NCBI RefSeq assembly: GCF_947507565.1
Contig: NC_089182.1
Location: 620,001 to 684,000, forward strand
Direction: 5' to 3'
Origin: Oscarella lobularis
Taxonomy: Eukaryota; Porifera; Homoscleromorpha; Homosclerophorida; Oscarellidae
DNA: 64,000 nucleotides
This document shows positions 27,938 to 55,960 of this stretch, one piece after another. A model generated the notes under the pieces. The model searched no databases. It was not told the origin of the DNA and worked only from the letters and a program-made list of their open reading frames with translations. Both the position numbers and the translations under genes were made by a program. Numbering within the stretch: the first letter of the stretch is position 1; each line of letters begins with the position of its first letter.

Positions 27938-30900
27938 ATGGGCTCCACAACGAGCCGCTTTCGCACGGCGCTGAGTCGTGGCGAAATTCGCGACGCGGCG
28001 AAAATCTGGCGCGAAGAGAGCGCCGACTTTCGCCGAAATCTCTCCCCGAACGAGAACTACGGCGACGGCTACGGCAACAACACGCCCTTTCTCTTCGCCG
28101 CCATGTACGCCATCGAACCGATACTCTACTTCCTCTACGAAGGCGGCGGCAATCCGAATCACGCGAACGCGAACGCGGAGACGGCGCTTCATCTCGCCTG
28201 TTCGCCGGACGATTCGCCGCTCGGCGACATGAGACGCGCGCAAATAGTCGAGCATCTCATACTCGGTCAATCGAAGACGAAGTGGTGTCTCCTTCGAGCA
28301 AAAATCGATCTCAAGGACAAGGTGCAGTGTGAGAGAGATCGAGAGACGCGCGTTGGGTGGCTCCTAGGGTCCGCATTCTATATATTTATTCTTCGTTTTA
28401 GAACGGCGACACGGCGTTGCACTGGGCCGCTCGATCGGGGCTGAAACGATGCGTCGAAGTACGGCCTTCCGTTCTACGGGCGTTGTTTTTTCTAGGCGCG
28501 CATTTTTGCATTTTTGTTCAGATTCTCGTTCATCAAGGCTCCTCCGTCTACGCGGAGAACGAGCGCAAGGAGACGCCGTGCGACTGTGCGAGTCGCGCGC
28601 GTTATAACGACATCGCCGAGATGCTCGAATCGCTCATGGTCTTTTCGGTGCGTGCGCGCGACGCGTGCGCGCAAGAACGTCTCGCGTTCATTCGTTTTCG
28701 TACGCTCTAGGGAAGCCCGGCCGATTCTGAAAAGAGCGATCACGATGCGCCCGAAGTATGCATTCCACTTTCTCTTTTTTTATTGATTTCGTTGCGAAAA
28801 TTCTCTTTTTTAGACTGAAACCGTGACGTGCGGCTTGAAAGCGCAAGAAGTGCGAGAAGTCAAAGATAAGCTTCTCGTCGAGACTTCTGACATGCTAGGG
28901 GTAAAATAATTCACACCGCTTCTCGGATGACTAAATGAATGTTCTTCTTTTTTTTTTTGTTTTTTTTTTAGGTTCCTCTCTTTACAGCCGAAGCTCTGCT
29001 TCGTAACTACGGTTCGTCCTCTTTTGCCCTCGTTGGTCGTCGCTTTTGTCGACCGTTTGTTCGTCGATAGAATGGTCGAAGGAGGCGTTGCTGGAAGCGT
29101 GGATGGAAAACGCGACGTCTGCGTGCGAAAAAGCCGGCGTAAAGCTTCCCGACACGGGTATGAAAAAGAAAATAATTTATTAGGAAGTGATGCAACGAGT
29201 AAAGGATTCTTGAATAAACGTTTGTTTTCACAAGTACAGGATCTCTTCCCCCCACTAAAAAAGAAAGAAAGAAAGAAAGATAGTCCCTCTCTATCATATG
29301 CATTTTTTCTTCCTTCCCTAATGTTTCTTTCTCGGTCTATTTTTTCTTTTCTTTTTTCAGCAGATGACGTCTTTGCGACAGTCAATGATATCGACGTGGA
29401 AATGAAAGCGGAATCGTCGCGAGAAACGGAGGAGGAAGTGACGGCGGCCGAAGGCAGGGATAAGGTGAAACTAGCAGTAGAACTCTCCGCCGAGCTAATG
29501 GACTAATACATTGTATTCTCAGTGTACCATCTGCGAGGACAACGTAGTCGTGTTGGCCGGCGGACGAGGTCTTATTCCCATACCGTGCGGCCACTCCTTT
29601 TGCTCTCAATGCTGGGAAACGTACGTGTGTTCAATGGCACCCCGTTTTGCGTCTCTTACCGGGTCCGACGTCTTCAGGTATTTGACTGTGAAAATCAAAG
29701 AGGGCGACGCTCACAATATCAAGTGTCCAGCTCACAAATGCAACATACTTGTGCCTTTGGTGCGTGCACCGATTCACGAACGGATCGGGGAGTTATTGAT
29801 TTATTTCTCTTTCAGGAAACGATTGAGCAGTTGGTTTCCCGCGACATGGCTAGACGGTATCTTCACTTCGATATCAAGGTAAGATCAACTTTTAAAAGAA
29901 AAACCGCCTTCTGTATTATATCCGTTTTCTGTAAGGCTTTTGTTGAGTCGAATCCCCAGCTTCAGTGGTGTCCCTTTCCCGGTTGCGGTCGCGTCGTTCA
30001 ATATCCGATCCAGCGTAGCGTCGTCAGCGATTCGTCCATGGCGGCGGCACTCGTCACGAGACCGGCGACCGACGTTTGCACGTGGCGTGCCGTCGACTGC
30101 GGCGACGGTCACCAATTCTGCTGGGGATGTCGCGAGGAAGCGCACGAGCCGTGTCCGTGCAACGAATGGCGTCTGTGGCACGAGAAAATGAGGGAAATGC
30201 TTCCTAAGGAGACTCAGCGTAAGAATGGTACGTCGCTTCTCCTTTTCGCCTTGGCGCGTGCTTGAAGACTTTTCGGCTGTCTGATTTGCAGGGACGTTAA
30301 GTACGGCAGAAAGGAATGCCGCGGCGGCGTCTCTTTGGTTGGCGAAGCACACGAAACTGTGTCCCAAGTGCAAGAGCCCTATACAGAAGACGGAGGGATG
30401 CAACCACGTTTCGTGCACAAAGGTACGCGTGCGCCCTTGATAAATTTACAACTCTGTTGAATTAATTAATTAATAGTGTAAACACGATTTTTGTTGGGTT
30501 TGCATGGACGAATGGGGAAAGCACAGTTCGGCGACTGGCGGCTATTTCAAGTAACCGTTCATATCGAGCGAATATTTTCCCGTCTTCTTTAGCCGAAATC
30601 CTATAGATGTAACAGGTACGAAATCATTGGCAAGCTAAAGAAAACAAAACAGGAGTCCGTGGCAGAGGTTAGCTCGCGCAGAGCAGAATGCTTATTATTA
30701 TGCCGTTTACATCCGTTCCAAATCAGGCGTCCGAAGCGTTCAAAACGGCTCAAGAGACGCATCGCTTTAATCACTTTTATAACCGCTTTGACAACCACGG
30801 AGAAAGCTCTAAGGTAAGGGGTAGAATATCTTCGCCGCCGTCGCTCGTGGCTGGGTTTTGAACTCAGAGCCATTGTTTTCAGATCGAAGCCGGTTTGCTG

Positions 30901-31385
30901 ACCAAGGGAAAGGCGCGAATCAAACGACTCGCTCTAGCGAGAGCGAAGTCGGACTCCGTCGCCGAAACGTGCTTCTTCGAATTGGCCGTCGGCGAGCTGC
31001 TTAAAGTCCGACGCGTTCTTCGCTGTTCGTACGCGCACGGCTTCTACCTGACGGCGTCGAAATCGAAAGCGAAGCGAGCCGTTTTCGAGTCGATGCAGAA
31101 CGAATTGGAAGACGCGACCGAACAGCTCGCGCAGATGGTGAATCGGCCCAATTTGCGCACGCCGCGCGGCGTGATCGTCGCGGCGACCGGCGTGCTGCGA
31201 CGAAAGCGACGCGAGTTCTTGGACGCCGCCGAGAAGGGCTACGTTCCGGACGGCGTCTCGGCGGAAGACGATCCTTCCTTGCGAGAGGCGACCGACGACG
31301 ACGACGACGATGACGATGACGACAACGCAGCCGGCATTTTATCTCGACATTATCGACGACGACGGCGATTTTTTGCGGATTTTGA

Positions 31386-31416
<31 letters not shown>

Positions 31417-32461
31417 AACGTGTTGGATTCGGACGGCGACGAGGTGTCGCCTCGCGCGCTCGATCGTTTTCGTCATCTGTTGGAAATGTTGGAATCGCTC
31501 ACCGATCCCGAGCGACTGTGCGCGCGAGATTCGTGTCAGAATCCGCGACGACAGAATCAATACTGTAGCGATCGGTGCGCTATGATCGATCGCGGTCGAC
31601 GCGTCATGAATCGCAGTAAGTCGTCAAGTGTTTCCCGTTCTAGAGCTTACAATGTATCGCACTATAATGTACGATTGCTTCATCCCAGCAGCGAGCGATT
31701 ATAGAGTTGTATTAGGCGGTGGTCCTTTGTTTAGAAAACGCTGAGAAGCTGTTCAGTAATATTATTGTTCTAAGTAGCGGCCCTTGACCCCCCCTTTGCA
31801 AGAGAGGCTTCCGCTAGAACGAATTTTTCGTCAATGTAGAGGAAAACGCCTGTTAAATCTGTTTCTTTACGTGCAGTTATGGGAAGGACACCGAGAAGCG
31901 ATTCCGACGCCTACGTGGCGTCGTCTTCCAACGGCAGTCGTCGTCATCGGCGAGGAAATTCGCGACTTCGAATTCGCAGCGACGGCGGCGATCGCGCGGC
32001 GGTGCGACTCGGTTCGCCTGTACCGTCGCCGCCGTTGCCCCCGCGACGTCCTTCGTGGCTGGGCGATCGTGACGAAGAGGAGGGCCTCCAAAGGGCCATT
32101 GAGATATCAAGGCGAGAAGCGTTGAGAGATTCGCGAGTCACGTGGGACGATAACGTCGACGATTTGGGTTTTCCTAATGCCGCCGTGGATGACGACAATG
32201 ATGCTGATCTTCAACTGGCGCTGAGGCTGTCTCTTTTGGAAATGGACAAGGGTGGGATATCAATATAGTCGATTTGTGACGTTTTTTGGGTTCTATTTTT
32301 TTTTCTGTGCAGATCAGCTGGGCATTGCTTCGTCGCCGCGGCTGTCCTTTAGTCGAGAAGTAAGCGAAATGGGGTACTTTGGTGGTGACCGTGATGATAA
32401 TGGTTTTGATTTGGACGTACCCGGAGAGGACAGCAGCCGTCCTTTTGCGACGGATTTGTAA
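27938..32461 (+). CDS. ANKIB1: ANKIB1 RBR-type E3 ubiquitin ligase
   Basis: Start ATG at 27938 (MGSTTSRFRTALSRGE matches the myristoylation-type MGxTxxxFRKAL start of ANKIB1). Ankyrin repeats follow (TPFLFAAMYAIEPIL, NGDTALHWAARSGLKRCVEILVHQGSSVYAENE). Then comes a UBA-like segment (VKDKLLVETSDMLGVPLFTAEALLRNY), RING1 (CTICEDN...IPCGHSFCSQCWETY), IBR (KAFVESNPQLQWCPFPGCGRVVQ...CWGCREEAHEPC) and RING2 (LCPKCKSPIQKTEGCNHVSC). The RING2 Cys in EGCNHV (codon 30399-30401) corresponds to the active-site cysteine of RBR ligases and is intact. An Ariadne-like helical domain follows (31000-31200), then Asp-rich low complexity and two UIM-like motifs (GLQRAIEISRREAL and DLQLALRLSLLEMD). The stop at 32459-32461 overlaps an AATAAA poly-A signal. 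Ubiquitin ligase with E2 transfer through a Cys thioester; substrates unknown. Confidence 0.94.
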
Positions 32462-32878
32462 ATAAAATGACACTGCAGTATCCTGTACAGTAGGGAATAA
32501 TACTATACAAAAGGTAGCCATTTTGTTACTGAGCCACTTCGCTCCTTGGGGGGGTAACTCGAGCAGCATATGCAGAGACAGTGACCAATGAGAAGAGAGG
32601 GCTTTCTTATCATCCCGCCCTAATCCGGGTGGGGTGCTCGCACTCTCTGTAGATTGTTTCCGCGGACATGACTTGCTTTCTCTCTCCTGTCAAGTAAGCT
32701 TTTAATTGTTCGTTTTCTGAGCAAGATAGGCCGTTAGAGTCCTGTTATGACCGCAGTCACGTAGCTAATAGTACCGGAATACCTAGCTACTTCAGTCGAG
32801 TCGCGAAATTCGTCTTGCCGCGCACTCGAAGCAATGCATGGTTAGCGTTGCTCGGCACTACAGTATATGCTTTATTAG
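32462..32878. other. Spacer between ANKIB1 and the ankyrin-like gene
   Basis: About 415 bp with no supported coding region; it likely contains the promoter and perhaps the unresolved first exon of the next gene. ATGs at 32668 and 32838 exist but could not be joined in frame with the next exon. Confidence 0.4.
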
Positions 32879-33840
32879 TCAGATGGGGCAGTTCCGAGCG
32901 CTGATAGTCTGCGGGAGGTCCCGCTTCATTTGGGTGGTCTTACGTCGTTTTTTCTTAGAGCTTGCAAAAAGGAGAAAGTCTGCGCGTCTGACTCTCCTGT
33001 GGACGCAGAAAGCGACCTGGAGTTGACAGCCGATCGGATTGAGAGGGCCGCCCTTTCGGATGACCCTCGCCTCCTTCGCTCTCTCTTGAAGAGTGCGCAG
33101 AAAACTTTCCCACCCATTCTCGATCACATAGACAAAAAGCGTCGAAAGAGCGGCAAACGGTGTCTTCTAAGCGCCGCTGTCGAAGGCGGACGTGACTGCG
33201 GCAATAGCATCATTATAGCAATACTTTTGGAAAGCGGGTCGGATTGCCTCGAACCAGACGGTTGCCACGAAAGTCCTTTCCTGTACGCTAGCCGCAGGGA
33301 TATGCAGGAAATTGTGCGTCTAATGCGGCGCGTTGTCACTGGTATGAGTAAGGCATCCGTGAGCTTTGTTTACGTTCTCACCCTATAGATGGCGACAACG
33401 TAGATCAGATGAGAAAGCTAATCGAGCAGCAGAGTCGCGTGGAGACAGAACTTCGCACCGCTACCGGTAGAAGGAGAGATTTTCATTCGGTTTGTCTCGT
33501 AGACCTCTGCGCGCGTGACAACGATGTTTTTTATTTAAAATTTAGCGTAGCTCTCTGAGTACGGACAGCGGCGTTACCGTAGTGGGCGACTATAACCTCG
33601 TGCTTAACTATGGCGTCGCTTTTCCAAATGACGACGAATCTTCTGATAGCAACAGTCCATACCGGCTTGATGAAGGTTACCTATTTTGTGACCCTTCGCA
33701 TTATAATATTGATGATCTGTATGCGTGCAGATCAACGTACGTCCTCGTTGCCTAAACGCCCTCGACGAAGCGACTCTATGCGATCGAAAAAGGAGCAGAA
33801 GGGCAATAGTAAGGAGTCTTACCTTGGCACAGATATGTAG
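32879..33840 (+). CDS. Unknown protein with a degenerate ankyrin-like region (5' end unresolved)
   Basis: Exons inferred: about 32879-33340, about 33389-33510, 33546-33678 and about 33729-33840 (stop TAG). Joining them gives about 270 residues. Residues near the start include SDLELTADRIERAALSDDPRLLRSLLKSA and KRCLLSAAVEGGRDCGNSIII, LLESGSDCLEPDGCHESPFLYASRRDMQEIVRLM, whose spacing recalls two degenerate ankyrin repeats. A Glu/Arg coiled piece (DQMRKLIEQQSRVETELR) follows, then an acidic/Ser stretch (NDDESSDSNSPY) and a basic tail (SSLPKRPRRSDSMRSKKE) that looks like a nuclear localisation signal. No ATG is present in the first inferred exon, so an upstream exon must exist. Family unknown. Confidence 0.55.
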
Positions 33841-33978
33841 TGTGGTGAGTCTTAAATACACTTGGTACACGCTACATGTAGGTTTGTTTTCTATAAAAAT
33901 AATTTTGTCTGTGTCTGCCGGTGTGATTATTGTCAATTTAACACGTGCGTAGGAAACAAAATTCGCCTTTGGTATCTA

Positions 33979-34383
33979 CTACGCTTTCATGGAGTATCCC
34001 AATGCCTTCATTACAGCTTTTAGCAGTTCTCTACCAACGTCGTGAGACAGTCGGTCTGCGCTAACTGTTAGATATTCGACGCAGAGTCGAGTGCATTCGC
34101 TGGCAACCGCCTTGGCCAGTTTCTCCCGTTCTGACGGCGACATGCCGCCAACGATCTTCCACACGGGCTTGAAATTGCTCGAATACAGCATGCCTGCCGC
34201 TCCTCCTGCCGTAGCACCGACAAGGATTCCCGGCGGACCTAAGAGAAGTCCCCCGACGAGGGCCCCGGCTCCAGCGATGAAGCCACCCTTTGCAGACTCG
34301 ACGAACGTCGCTTCGAGATCCGGATGAATGTGCGAAAGTTCTTCCATGAACGAAAAGGCGCGGTAAACATTTACCGCAGCCAT
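33979..34383 (-). CDS. C19orf12: C19orf12 homologue
   Basis: Single exon of 134 codons, ATG at 34381-34383. The hallmark is a long glycine-zipper membrane hairpin: KGGFIAGAGALVGGLLLGPPGILVGATAGGAAGM, with the central GPPG turn as in C19orf12, followed by FKPVWKIVGGMSPSEREKLAKAV (family FKPVPQILMELPPAEQQ). The C-terminal part is helical and mildly basic. C19orf12 is a small membrane protein of mitochondria and ER contacts; its loss causes a neurodegeneration with iron accumulation in people. Length fits the family (about 140-150 residues). It faces MGAT5 head to head, with 66 bp between the two ATGs, and converges with the preceding gene. Confidence 0.85.
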   Translation of the reverse strand: MAAVNVYRAFSFMEELSHIHPDLEATFVESAKGGFIAGAGALVGGLLLGPPGILVGATAGGAAGMLYSSNFKPVWKIVGGMSPSEREKLAKAVASECTRLCVEYLTVSADRLSHDVGRELLKAVMKALGYSMKA

Positions 34384-34449
34384 TGATCGAGTTATTTTTT
34401 ATCGCATTCACGTGATGATGTCTGCTTGTGTTGCCCGTCACTGGCCGAG
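34384..34449. promoter_or_regulatory. 66-bp divergent promoter of the C19orf12 homologue and MGAT5
   Basis: The two start codons are only 66 bp apart, so at least one transcription start lies within the other gene's leader region. The interval contains cacgtgatgatg (E-box-like CACGTG at about 34410) and an A/T run (ttatttttta). The E-box is the most likely shared element. Confidence 0.45.
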
Positions 34450-37400
34450 ATGAGGAGGCCGCGCGTTTCTTGCCGATTTAGACCCTATGGGGTCGTCTGT
34501 CTGTGCGCCTGGGGTCTCTTCGTCGTCGTTGTGACTCTCGTCGCGACAAATCGGCTTTCGGGTCGCACCGACTCTCTCGTTGTCGCCGTATCGTCTTCCG
34601 AATCCGACTCGAAAGCCCAATTCGGTCGTCGAATCGACGGATTCGTCGACAGAGCGGCGAAGCGCGACTCGCTCGAGTCCGAAATAGCTCGCCTTCAATG
34701 TAAAATCGATTCGCGCATCGTGCGTAGACGCCCTACTCTATCTCTCTAATCGCAAACTCGACTCGTAGCCGTAAACGCCGAACTCGAAGAGACAGTGAGG
34801 CTCGCACTGGGACGAATCGAGCGTCTCGAGACGAAATCGCGCGACGGCGGCGACGTCGACAGCGAAAACGCCACGACCGTTCGAAGCTACGCGCCGCGCG
34901 CAACGTCGCAGCCGCTGCCGGCTCCTCGCGCGGCTGCCGCGCGGCCCGAAGCCGCGTCGAGGACAGCGGATATGAAAGAGGGTACACGCGCGGAAGCTTT
35001 CCTTTTCGAAACACGACGACGAACGATTTGTTTTTCAGGGGATTGTCTCGGCCCGTTTCCGTCGTCTTTTCCCGATTGCGAGGGGAAAATCAAAGTGAGA
35101 TACGAAATACGAGTGGTTGCTATGGAAACAGTAGAAATGTCTAATCCCTTTTCGCTGCATGAACATATCTATAAGTGGGTGTATTGCTTCCTAAGAGGAT
35201 AATCTCGTTAGTGGATGGCTAATTTTTGGAAGTCGGATTCTTGCTATGCCCAGTACGGAGTCGACGGGACGCAGTGCTCTTTTCTTCGCTATCTCGGCGA
35301 AGTGCGAATGCGTTGGGAAATCGTTTCTTCCGTTGACTCTCTCACCTTTTTTTTTCCAGGTCGAAAACTGGTGTCCCGTTTTGAAGGGGAGAGAAGAGTT
35401 CAAGAAGAAGCACGTTGCGCCGACAAGTCAAAACTTAGCCGTTCGATTTCAAATCTCCTTCCCGCCGGCTCTCCTCAGCTCGCCTTTTTTTTTTCCTTTT
35501 CAGAAGACAGAGATCAACACGGATCTTCAATCTCTTCTCAAAATCCTCAGCGGACCCAAATTGGAATGGGTGTGCGGACGGATCACGCGCATGTGGCCGG
35601 ATTGGCAAAAATCGGCCAATTCGCTCGCCGTCGCATCCGCCAGCACAATCATTGGCAGACCCAAGAGAAACGTATCTAATATAATAATGATGATAATAAT
35701 AATAATAATAATAATTAGTATGTGTTTTAGGTTTTTCTACACATGGGCTTGCTGTCGGATCGCGTTGGATTTAAAATAGCCGAGACGGCTTTCCACGGAG
35801 GTCCTCTGGGAGAACTCGTCCAATGGTCGGACTTGATTGCGGCGTTGCACATCTTGGGACACACAATTACGTTAACGCACGAAACTCAACAGCTCTCAGG
35901 GTGAGTGTTTCTCTGGCGTGTGCGACATGGGGGAGGGCGTCCTTCATTTTTTCTCTCGTCTAGTTATTTCAAGAAATTCCGAATATCGCCTTGTCCTACC
36001 AAAGACGCGAATCACGACGCTTTTCACGTCATTTTTATCGATATCGTGGGTCTGAAAGAGTTCAGGAAAGCCGTCGGCGGAAGCTTCGATCAGTACAGGT
36101 GAGAAACACGGAGGGGTGAATTCGAGAATTTTGCCTCTCTCTTTCTCATTCTAGGTGTCACTTTCGTATATTGGACTCTTTTGGGACTGAGCCCGAATTC
36201 AATTTAAAGTCGTACAAGAGACCGGGACATTCGAATTGGGGCAAGGAGTGGGGCAATTGGAATATGAATCCCAAGCAGTTCTGGACGCTCTTTCGTGAGT
36301 CGTCGTTCGGACGCGAGTTCGTTTCGTTTGACGCGGCAATTTCGCGCAGCTCACTCTCCCGACAATTCGTTTCTCGGCTTCGTTGTCGAGCACAAGTCGA
36401 TCGATGTCGAAAAGATGACGAAAAAACCGCAGATGCTCGTCTACGGGAAAGAGCTCGACATGTGGAAGGTCTGACACGGAGGGGGAAAAAATAGACGAGC
36501 CGCCGATATACGGAAAAACTCTGCTTTCAGGACAAAAGGGCGTTTATTGACGTTATTGCGGAGTTCGGCGAAGTTCACGCGACCATTGGCACGACGAAAG
36601 TAGGATTGGACCGTCTCTAGACGCGTCGTCGCCTCAATTTTTAATTAACGTGATATCAGGACGACAAAGTTGATCACTCGCTCATTCCTAACTACGTCAA
36701 GAATCACGGCGTTTTGGACGGAAACGGAATCCAGTCGCTTCTGCAAGAGACGAAGGTGGGGGAGGAGTACACCAACTACTGGAACGGTCGTTGTTTTTTT
36801 TTGTAATATTTCCTTTTAGGTTTTTGTTGGTTTGGGTTTTCCTTTCGAGGGTCCCGCGCCCCTCGAAGCCATAGCGAATGGATGCTTTTTTCTCAATCCC
36901 AAGGTAGGCGCGTCTGTGTGCGAGAAGGGGCGTTTATATTCCGACATACCTCTCGCAGTTGGATCCCCCGTTGAATCGGCTCAATTCCCGTTTCTTCAAA
37001 AGCAAGCCGACGTTGCGAGCTGTAAGGAAAGGAGTGCGATATGCTTTGGGGGGTGGTGGTGACCTTTTTCTATGTACTTCAGCTGACTTCTCAGCATCCT
37101 TACGCCGAAATGTTCATTGGCAAACCTCACGTATATACTATTGACATTAGCGACGCGGATCAGGTCAGAGCCTCTTTGAAAGAAATGATGGCTTCCACAG
37201 TGAGAGAACGAGAACCAACTGACTTCCTACGTCACATCTGTGTGCGTGTCTTCTAGGTGAAGCCTTTTATTCCTTATGAATTGACTTATTCCGGCTTTCT
37301 TGAGCGCATCTCAGCGTATCTTTCTCATCAGGTTTTGATTAGCCATATACCGGTTAAGCTACGCTAGATTTTGCTAATATTCTTTCTGCTGTTCAGGATT

Positions 37401-37855
37401 TCTGCTCGCAAGAGTCTCACTGGCCACCGCTTTCTGCTCTCGAGACTGTTTTTTCTCAACAAGGCGAGTCGTGTCGAGACGCTTGTTTTCGAAAAGGTCA
37501 ATTTAGGAAGTGCGTTAGCTTTTCTGCCTAAATTACCGATTTCAGATATGGCTTGCCAGCCGGAGTTTTTTCCGCATCTTAACAAAAAGGAAATTTTTGA
37601 AGAGTAGGCCACGAAACTAAATAAAATGCTACATATTTTATTCAAACTTGTCTTAGGATTAACGTGCAGTGCACGAGCGTGACTCAAGAGCTCTCAATCT
37701 CTGTTCCCTCGTTTGAAAAAATAGACTGGAAGTGTTTCACTCAGCAGGAGCCTATGCTCTTTAGCTGCGTGGGCGAAGACGCAGATCGGCTTCGCATTTG
37801 TCCATGCGCGAAATACAAAAAAGGTCAGATTGCTTTGTGTCTTGATTGCGGTTGA
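34450..37855 (+). CDS. MGAT5: MGAT5: alpha-1,6-mannosylglycoprotein 6-beta-N-acetylglucosaminyltransferase
   Basis: About 16 small exons. The ATG at 34450 gives a type II membrane topology: short basic head (MRRPRVSCRFRPYG), one anchor (VVCLCAWGLFVVVVTLVAT) and a long luminal part with a coiled stem (LEETVRLALGRIERLETKS). The catalytic domain begins around 35030 (CLGPFPSSFPDC). Landmarks are SDRVGFKIAETAFHGGPLGELVQWSDLIAALHILGHTI (split over two exons), SYFKKFRI-type segments, VFVGLGFPFEGPAPLEAIANGC, LTSQHPYAEMFIGKPHVYTID, SHWPPLSALE and the Cys-rich C-terminus ending KKGQIALCLDCG. These match MGAT5 closely. The enzyme adds beta-1,6-linked GlcNAc to N-glycans in the Golgi, starting tetra-antennary branches that bind galectins. 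Length (about 690 residues) is close to the family norm. Confidence 0.93.
35683..35715. repeat. AT-rich trinucleotide microsatellite (ATA/ATG)n in an MGAT5 intron
   Basis: Run of taa/ata/atg triplets (tataataatgatgataataataataat...) inside the intron after GRPKRN. Simple slippage repeat. Confidence 0.8.
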
Positions 37856-38104
37856 ATTGGCTGAAACCGTTTGTGAAAAAGGGTAGACAATTTTTTATGA
37901 GTAACGTAGATATATATATATTTGAGGGTTGACTAAACATGTGAACACACTGTTCACAATCGCTCGCTGTAATAAAACGGGTTCTACGTTTTGTGTCGGT
38001 GGCAGTTACTACTGTACTGAGTACTGTACTTACTACTGTACTTTGTTTTTGAACTGTGGTCACGCGCGCTTCGTCGTAACCAAGGGCAACAGCTTTACAC
38101 AAGA
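37856..38104. other. Spacer between MGAT5 and the dynein gene
   Basis: About 250 bp with a (TA)n run near 37911-37922 and a repeated phrase tactgtactga/tactgtactt (38011-38042). It must contain the dynein promoter; nothing else is recognised. Confidence 0.4.
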
Positions 38105-53955
<15,851 letters not shown>

Positions 53956-53975
53956 ATGTAGACGCGTTGACGACT

Positions 53976-54016
53976 ATGATTATTATTATTATTATCATCA
54001 TCATTATCATCATTAG
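53976..54016. repeat. ATT/ATC microsatellite between the dynein and LRR genes
   Basis: Imperfect attattattattattatcatcatcattatcatcat run in the 284-bp gap downstream of the dynein stop. Apart from this the gap holds no recognisable feature. Confidence 0.8.
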
Positions 54017-54239
54017 CACATTTTAACCCCCCACTTCGCTTTTACTTCGCTTTTGCATTTTCAGGGCCCTGACTTGAGACTTACAATACGGGATGTTGCT
54101 TGCATGAGAAATGAAGTGATTCAAGTGCACGATATCGAATAAAGCGTCGTCTAAATTTAGAACGTCCTACGCCATGGACCGCAATTGACATCAACGAGGG
54201 GTCCTCAAACGAGTCCCTCTACAAGCCACACGAGAAGAA

Positions 54240-55794
54240 ATGTCGGCGTCGCCCCATTGGGACGACGGCGTCAACGGCGAACACGCTGTCGTCTCCCTCG
54301 TCGCACTCTGTCTCGCTCAGGCGCCAAAACTTCGTCTCGACGCTCGCAGCGTCGCCTCGCTACCGAGAAATCTACTCCAGCGCGTCTTTCGCGCCTACGT
54401 CGAACAGGAAGCGCTCGACGCGACGACGATCGACCTTTTCGGCGAAGCGGAAGTAAGGGGGGCCCCCGCCACTCGCAAACGAAGAATGACACTCGTTGTA
54501 GTGTGCCTACGTACAATTGAGTCCCCATTACGTCTTTCAAGACGTCGCCGATGCGGTTATAAATGGACTCGCGCGACTCCAAGGCGTGCGCGTGCTCGAT
54601 TTATGGAACTGTCGACTATCATCGCCAGGTACAATAGTACAGGGGTAACTTTTAGTCGTGTAGCGATCGCTGCTAGTGTGAGGCACGTACATTAAAAGTC
54701 CGATGGCTTTTGATCGCGATCTTAGTAAGGTACAGCGTCTCTGGATTTCGATCTGGCCTTTAGAGAAGTTTTTTATAAAGGATGTACTGTATACTGTATA
54801 GGGTGACAGTGACTGTAGTGTCTGTCTGGGGCTTTTTGAGTCGCGTTTCATGATCTTGATTTGGTTTCGTTTTTAGACTGTGCTCTTAGGCTGGTGACTC
54901 GTCATGCAAGCCTTAGTACGCTGTTACTGAATCAACTCAAAGACATTGGCACTGAATCGTCAGGTACTGAAAAGTTTTATCTTATTCTATGAGTCTCATT
55001 GTCACTGATTCATAGAAGGTGGCCGTCTTTCCTTTGACGACTCCATCGTCAGCCAACTAAAGAGTTTGACTGTAATAAACGTCGTTGTTATTTCTTATGT
55101 TTTCTTTCTTTTTTTTGTTTGAACTGCTCTCTTTCTCTCTTGTTTCAGCGCTTGTGTTTGGGTCATTTGGTCGGATTCGATTTGGACGTGTTGAAGCCTC
55201 TCGAACTATTGGAAGAACTCTATCTAATTCATTGCCACGAGCTCAAGGGAGTCGAAGCGCTCCAGTCGCACAAGCGACTTCAAACACTACAGGTAAATAA
55301 GACGAGTATTTAGAAGTCCAAATCTGCCCTCATGCGATTCGATCTCTCAGTATTCCGACGAAAAGAAATATTGCCGAGGAATCATGCCGAAGAAAGTAAG
55401 AAAAATCAAAATCACGTTGCAATTAACATCTCCTAAACGGCGTCTATTCAAAGACGTTCGAAGGCTTTTTGAGCCTTTCGTCGCTATCCTGTCTCATTCT
55501 CACGAACGTCGCACTTCGCGACGAATACATCGAGTCGATGACGGACATGGATAATCTCAAGTGCGCGCACGCGGTCGATCTTTTAGTGCTCCTCGAAAAA
55601 TTCGTCTCTCCTAGATTCTTGGACGTCTCCTTTACGTATCTGTCGTCGAGCGGCCTTTGTTTGATGCTGTCCCACGCGCGACGCCTCAAGAGTTGCGTTT
55701 GTATGGGAATCAAGCTGCCGGCCGAAGTGACGACGAACGACCTATTCGGCGGCGCAGCACCGCCCGGAATCAGAGTCATATCAAACAGAAGCAG
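54240..55794 (+). CDS. ZYG11/ZER1-like leucine-rich repeat region (N-terminal part of a larger gene?)
   Basis: ATG at 54240 (MSASPHWDDGVNGEHAVVSL). Exons at about 54240-54454, 54501-54628, 54876-54964, 55017-55074, 55149-55291, 55352-55395 and 55452-55794. The N-terminus VSLVALCLAQAP...LPRNLLQRVFRAYVEQEALD..TIDLFGEAE resembles the start of ZYG11/ZER1 proteins (an LLxxCxxxL helix, LPxxLxxxLxxxY, xxLFxDP). Leucine-rich repeats follow: VRVLDLWNCRLSS, LSTLLLNQLKDIG, LTRLCLGHLVGFDLDVLKPLELLEELYLIHCHELKGVEAL, and SLSCLILTNVALRDEYIESM. ZYG11/ZER1 are CUL2 substrate receptors that recognise N-terminal glycine through ARM repeats. The LRR region here is followed, after a gap, by ARM-like repeats in the same order as that family, so the two pieces may form one gene. 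The last visible exon ends ISNRSR at 55794, just before the gap. Confidence 0.55.
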
Positions 55795-55960
55795 GTTAGC
55801 TTCCAGGGCGGGATTCAAGGAACTTTGGCCACATGGTTTAAGCCCGATGTGTTGACGTAGGCCTTCCTTTGGTAGACCACAAATTGACTCACTTAATTGT
55901 CTAGTTTAAGTCAACTGTGTGTGTGAAGGGTGAGAACGTTAGGCCCGAACTAGCTACTTG

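Noticed and set aside
31285-31560. Antisense and alternative-frame ORFs over the GAC repeats of ANKIB1 and over 60900-62400 (poly-Thr, poly-Val, poly-Ser reading frames).
   Set aside because: They are frame shadows of trinucleotide repeats inside real exons and have no splice or start support.
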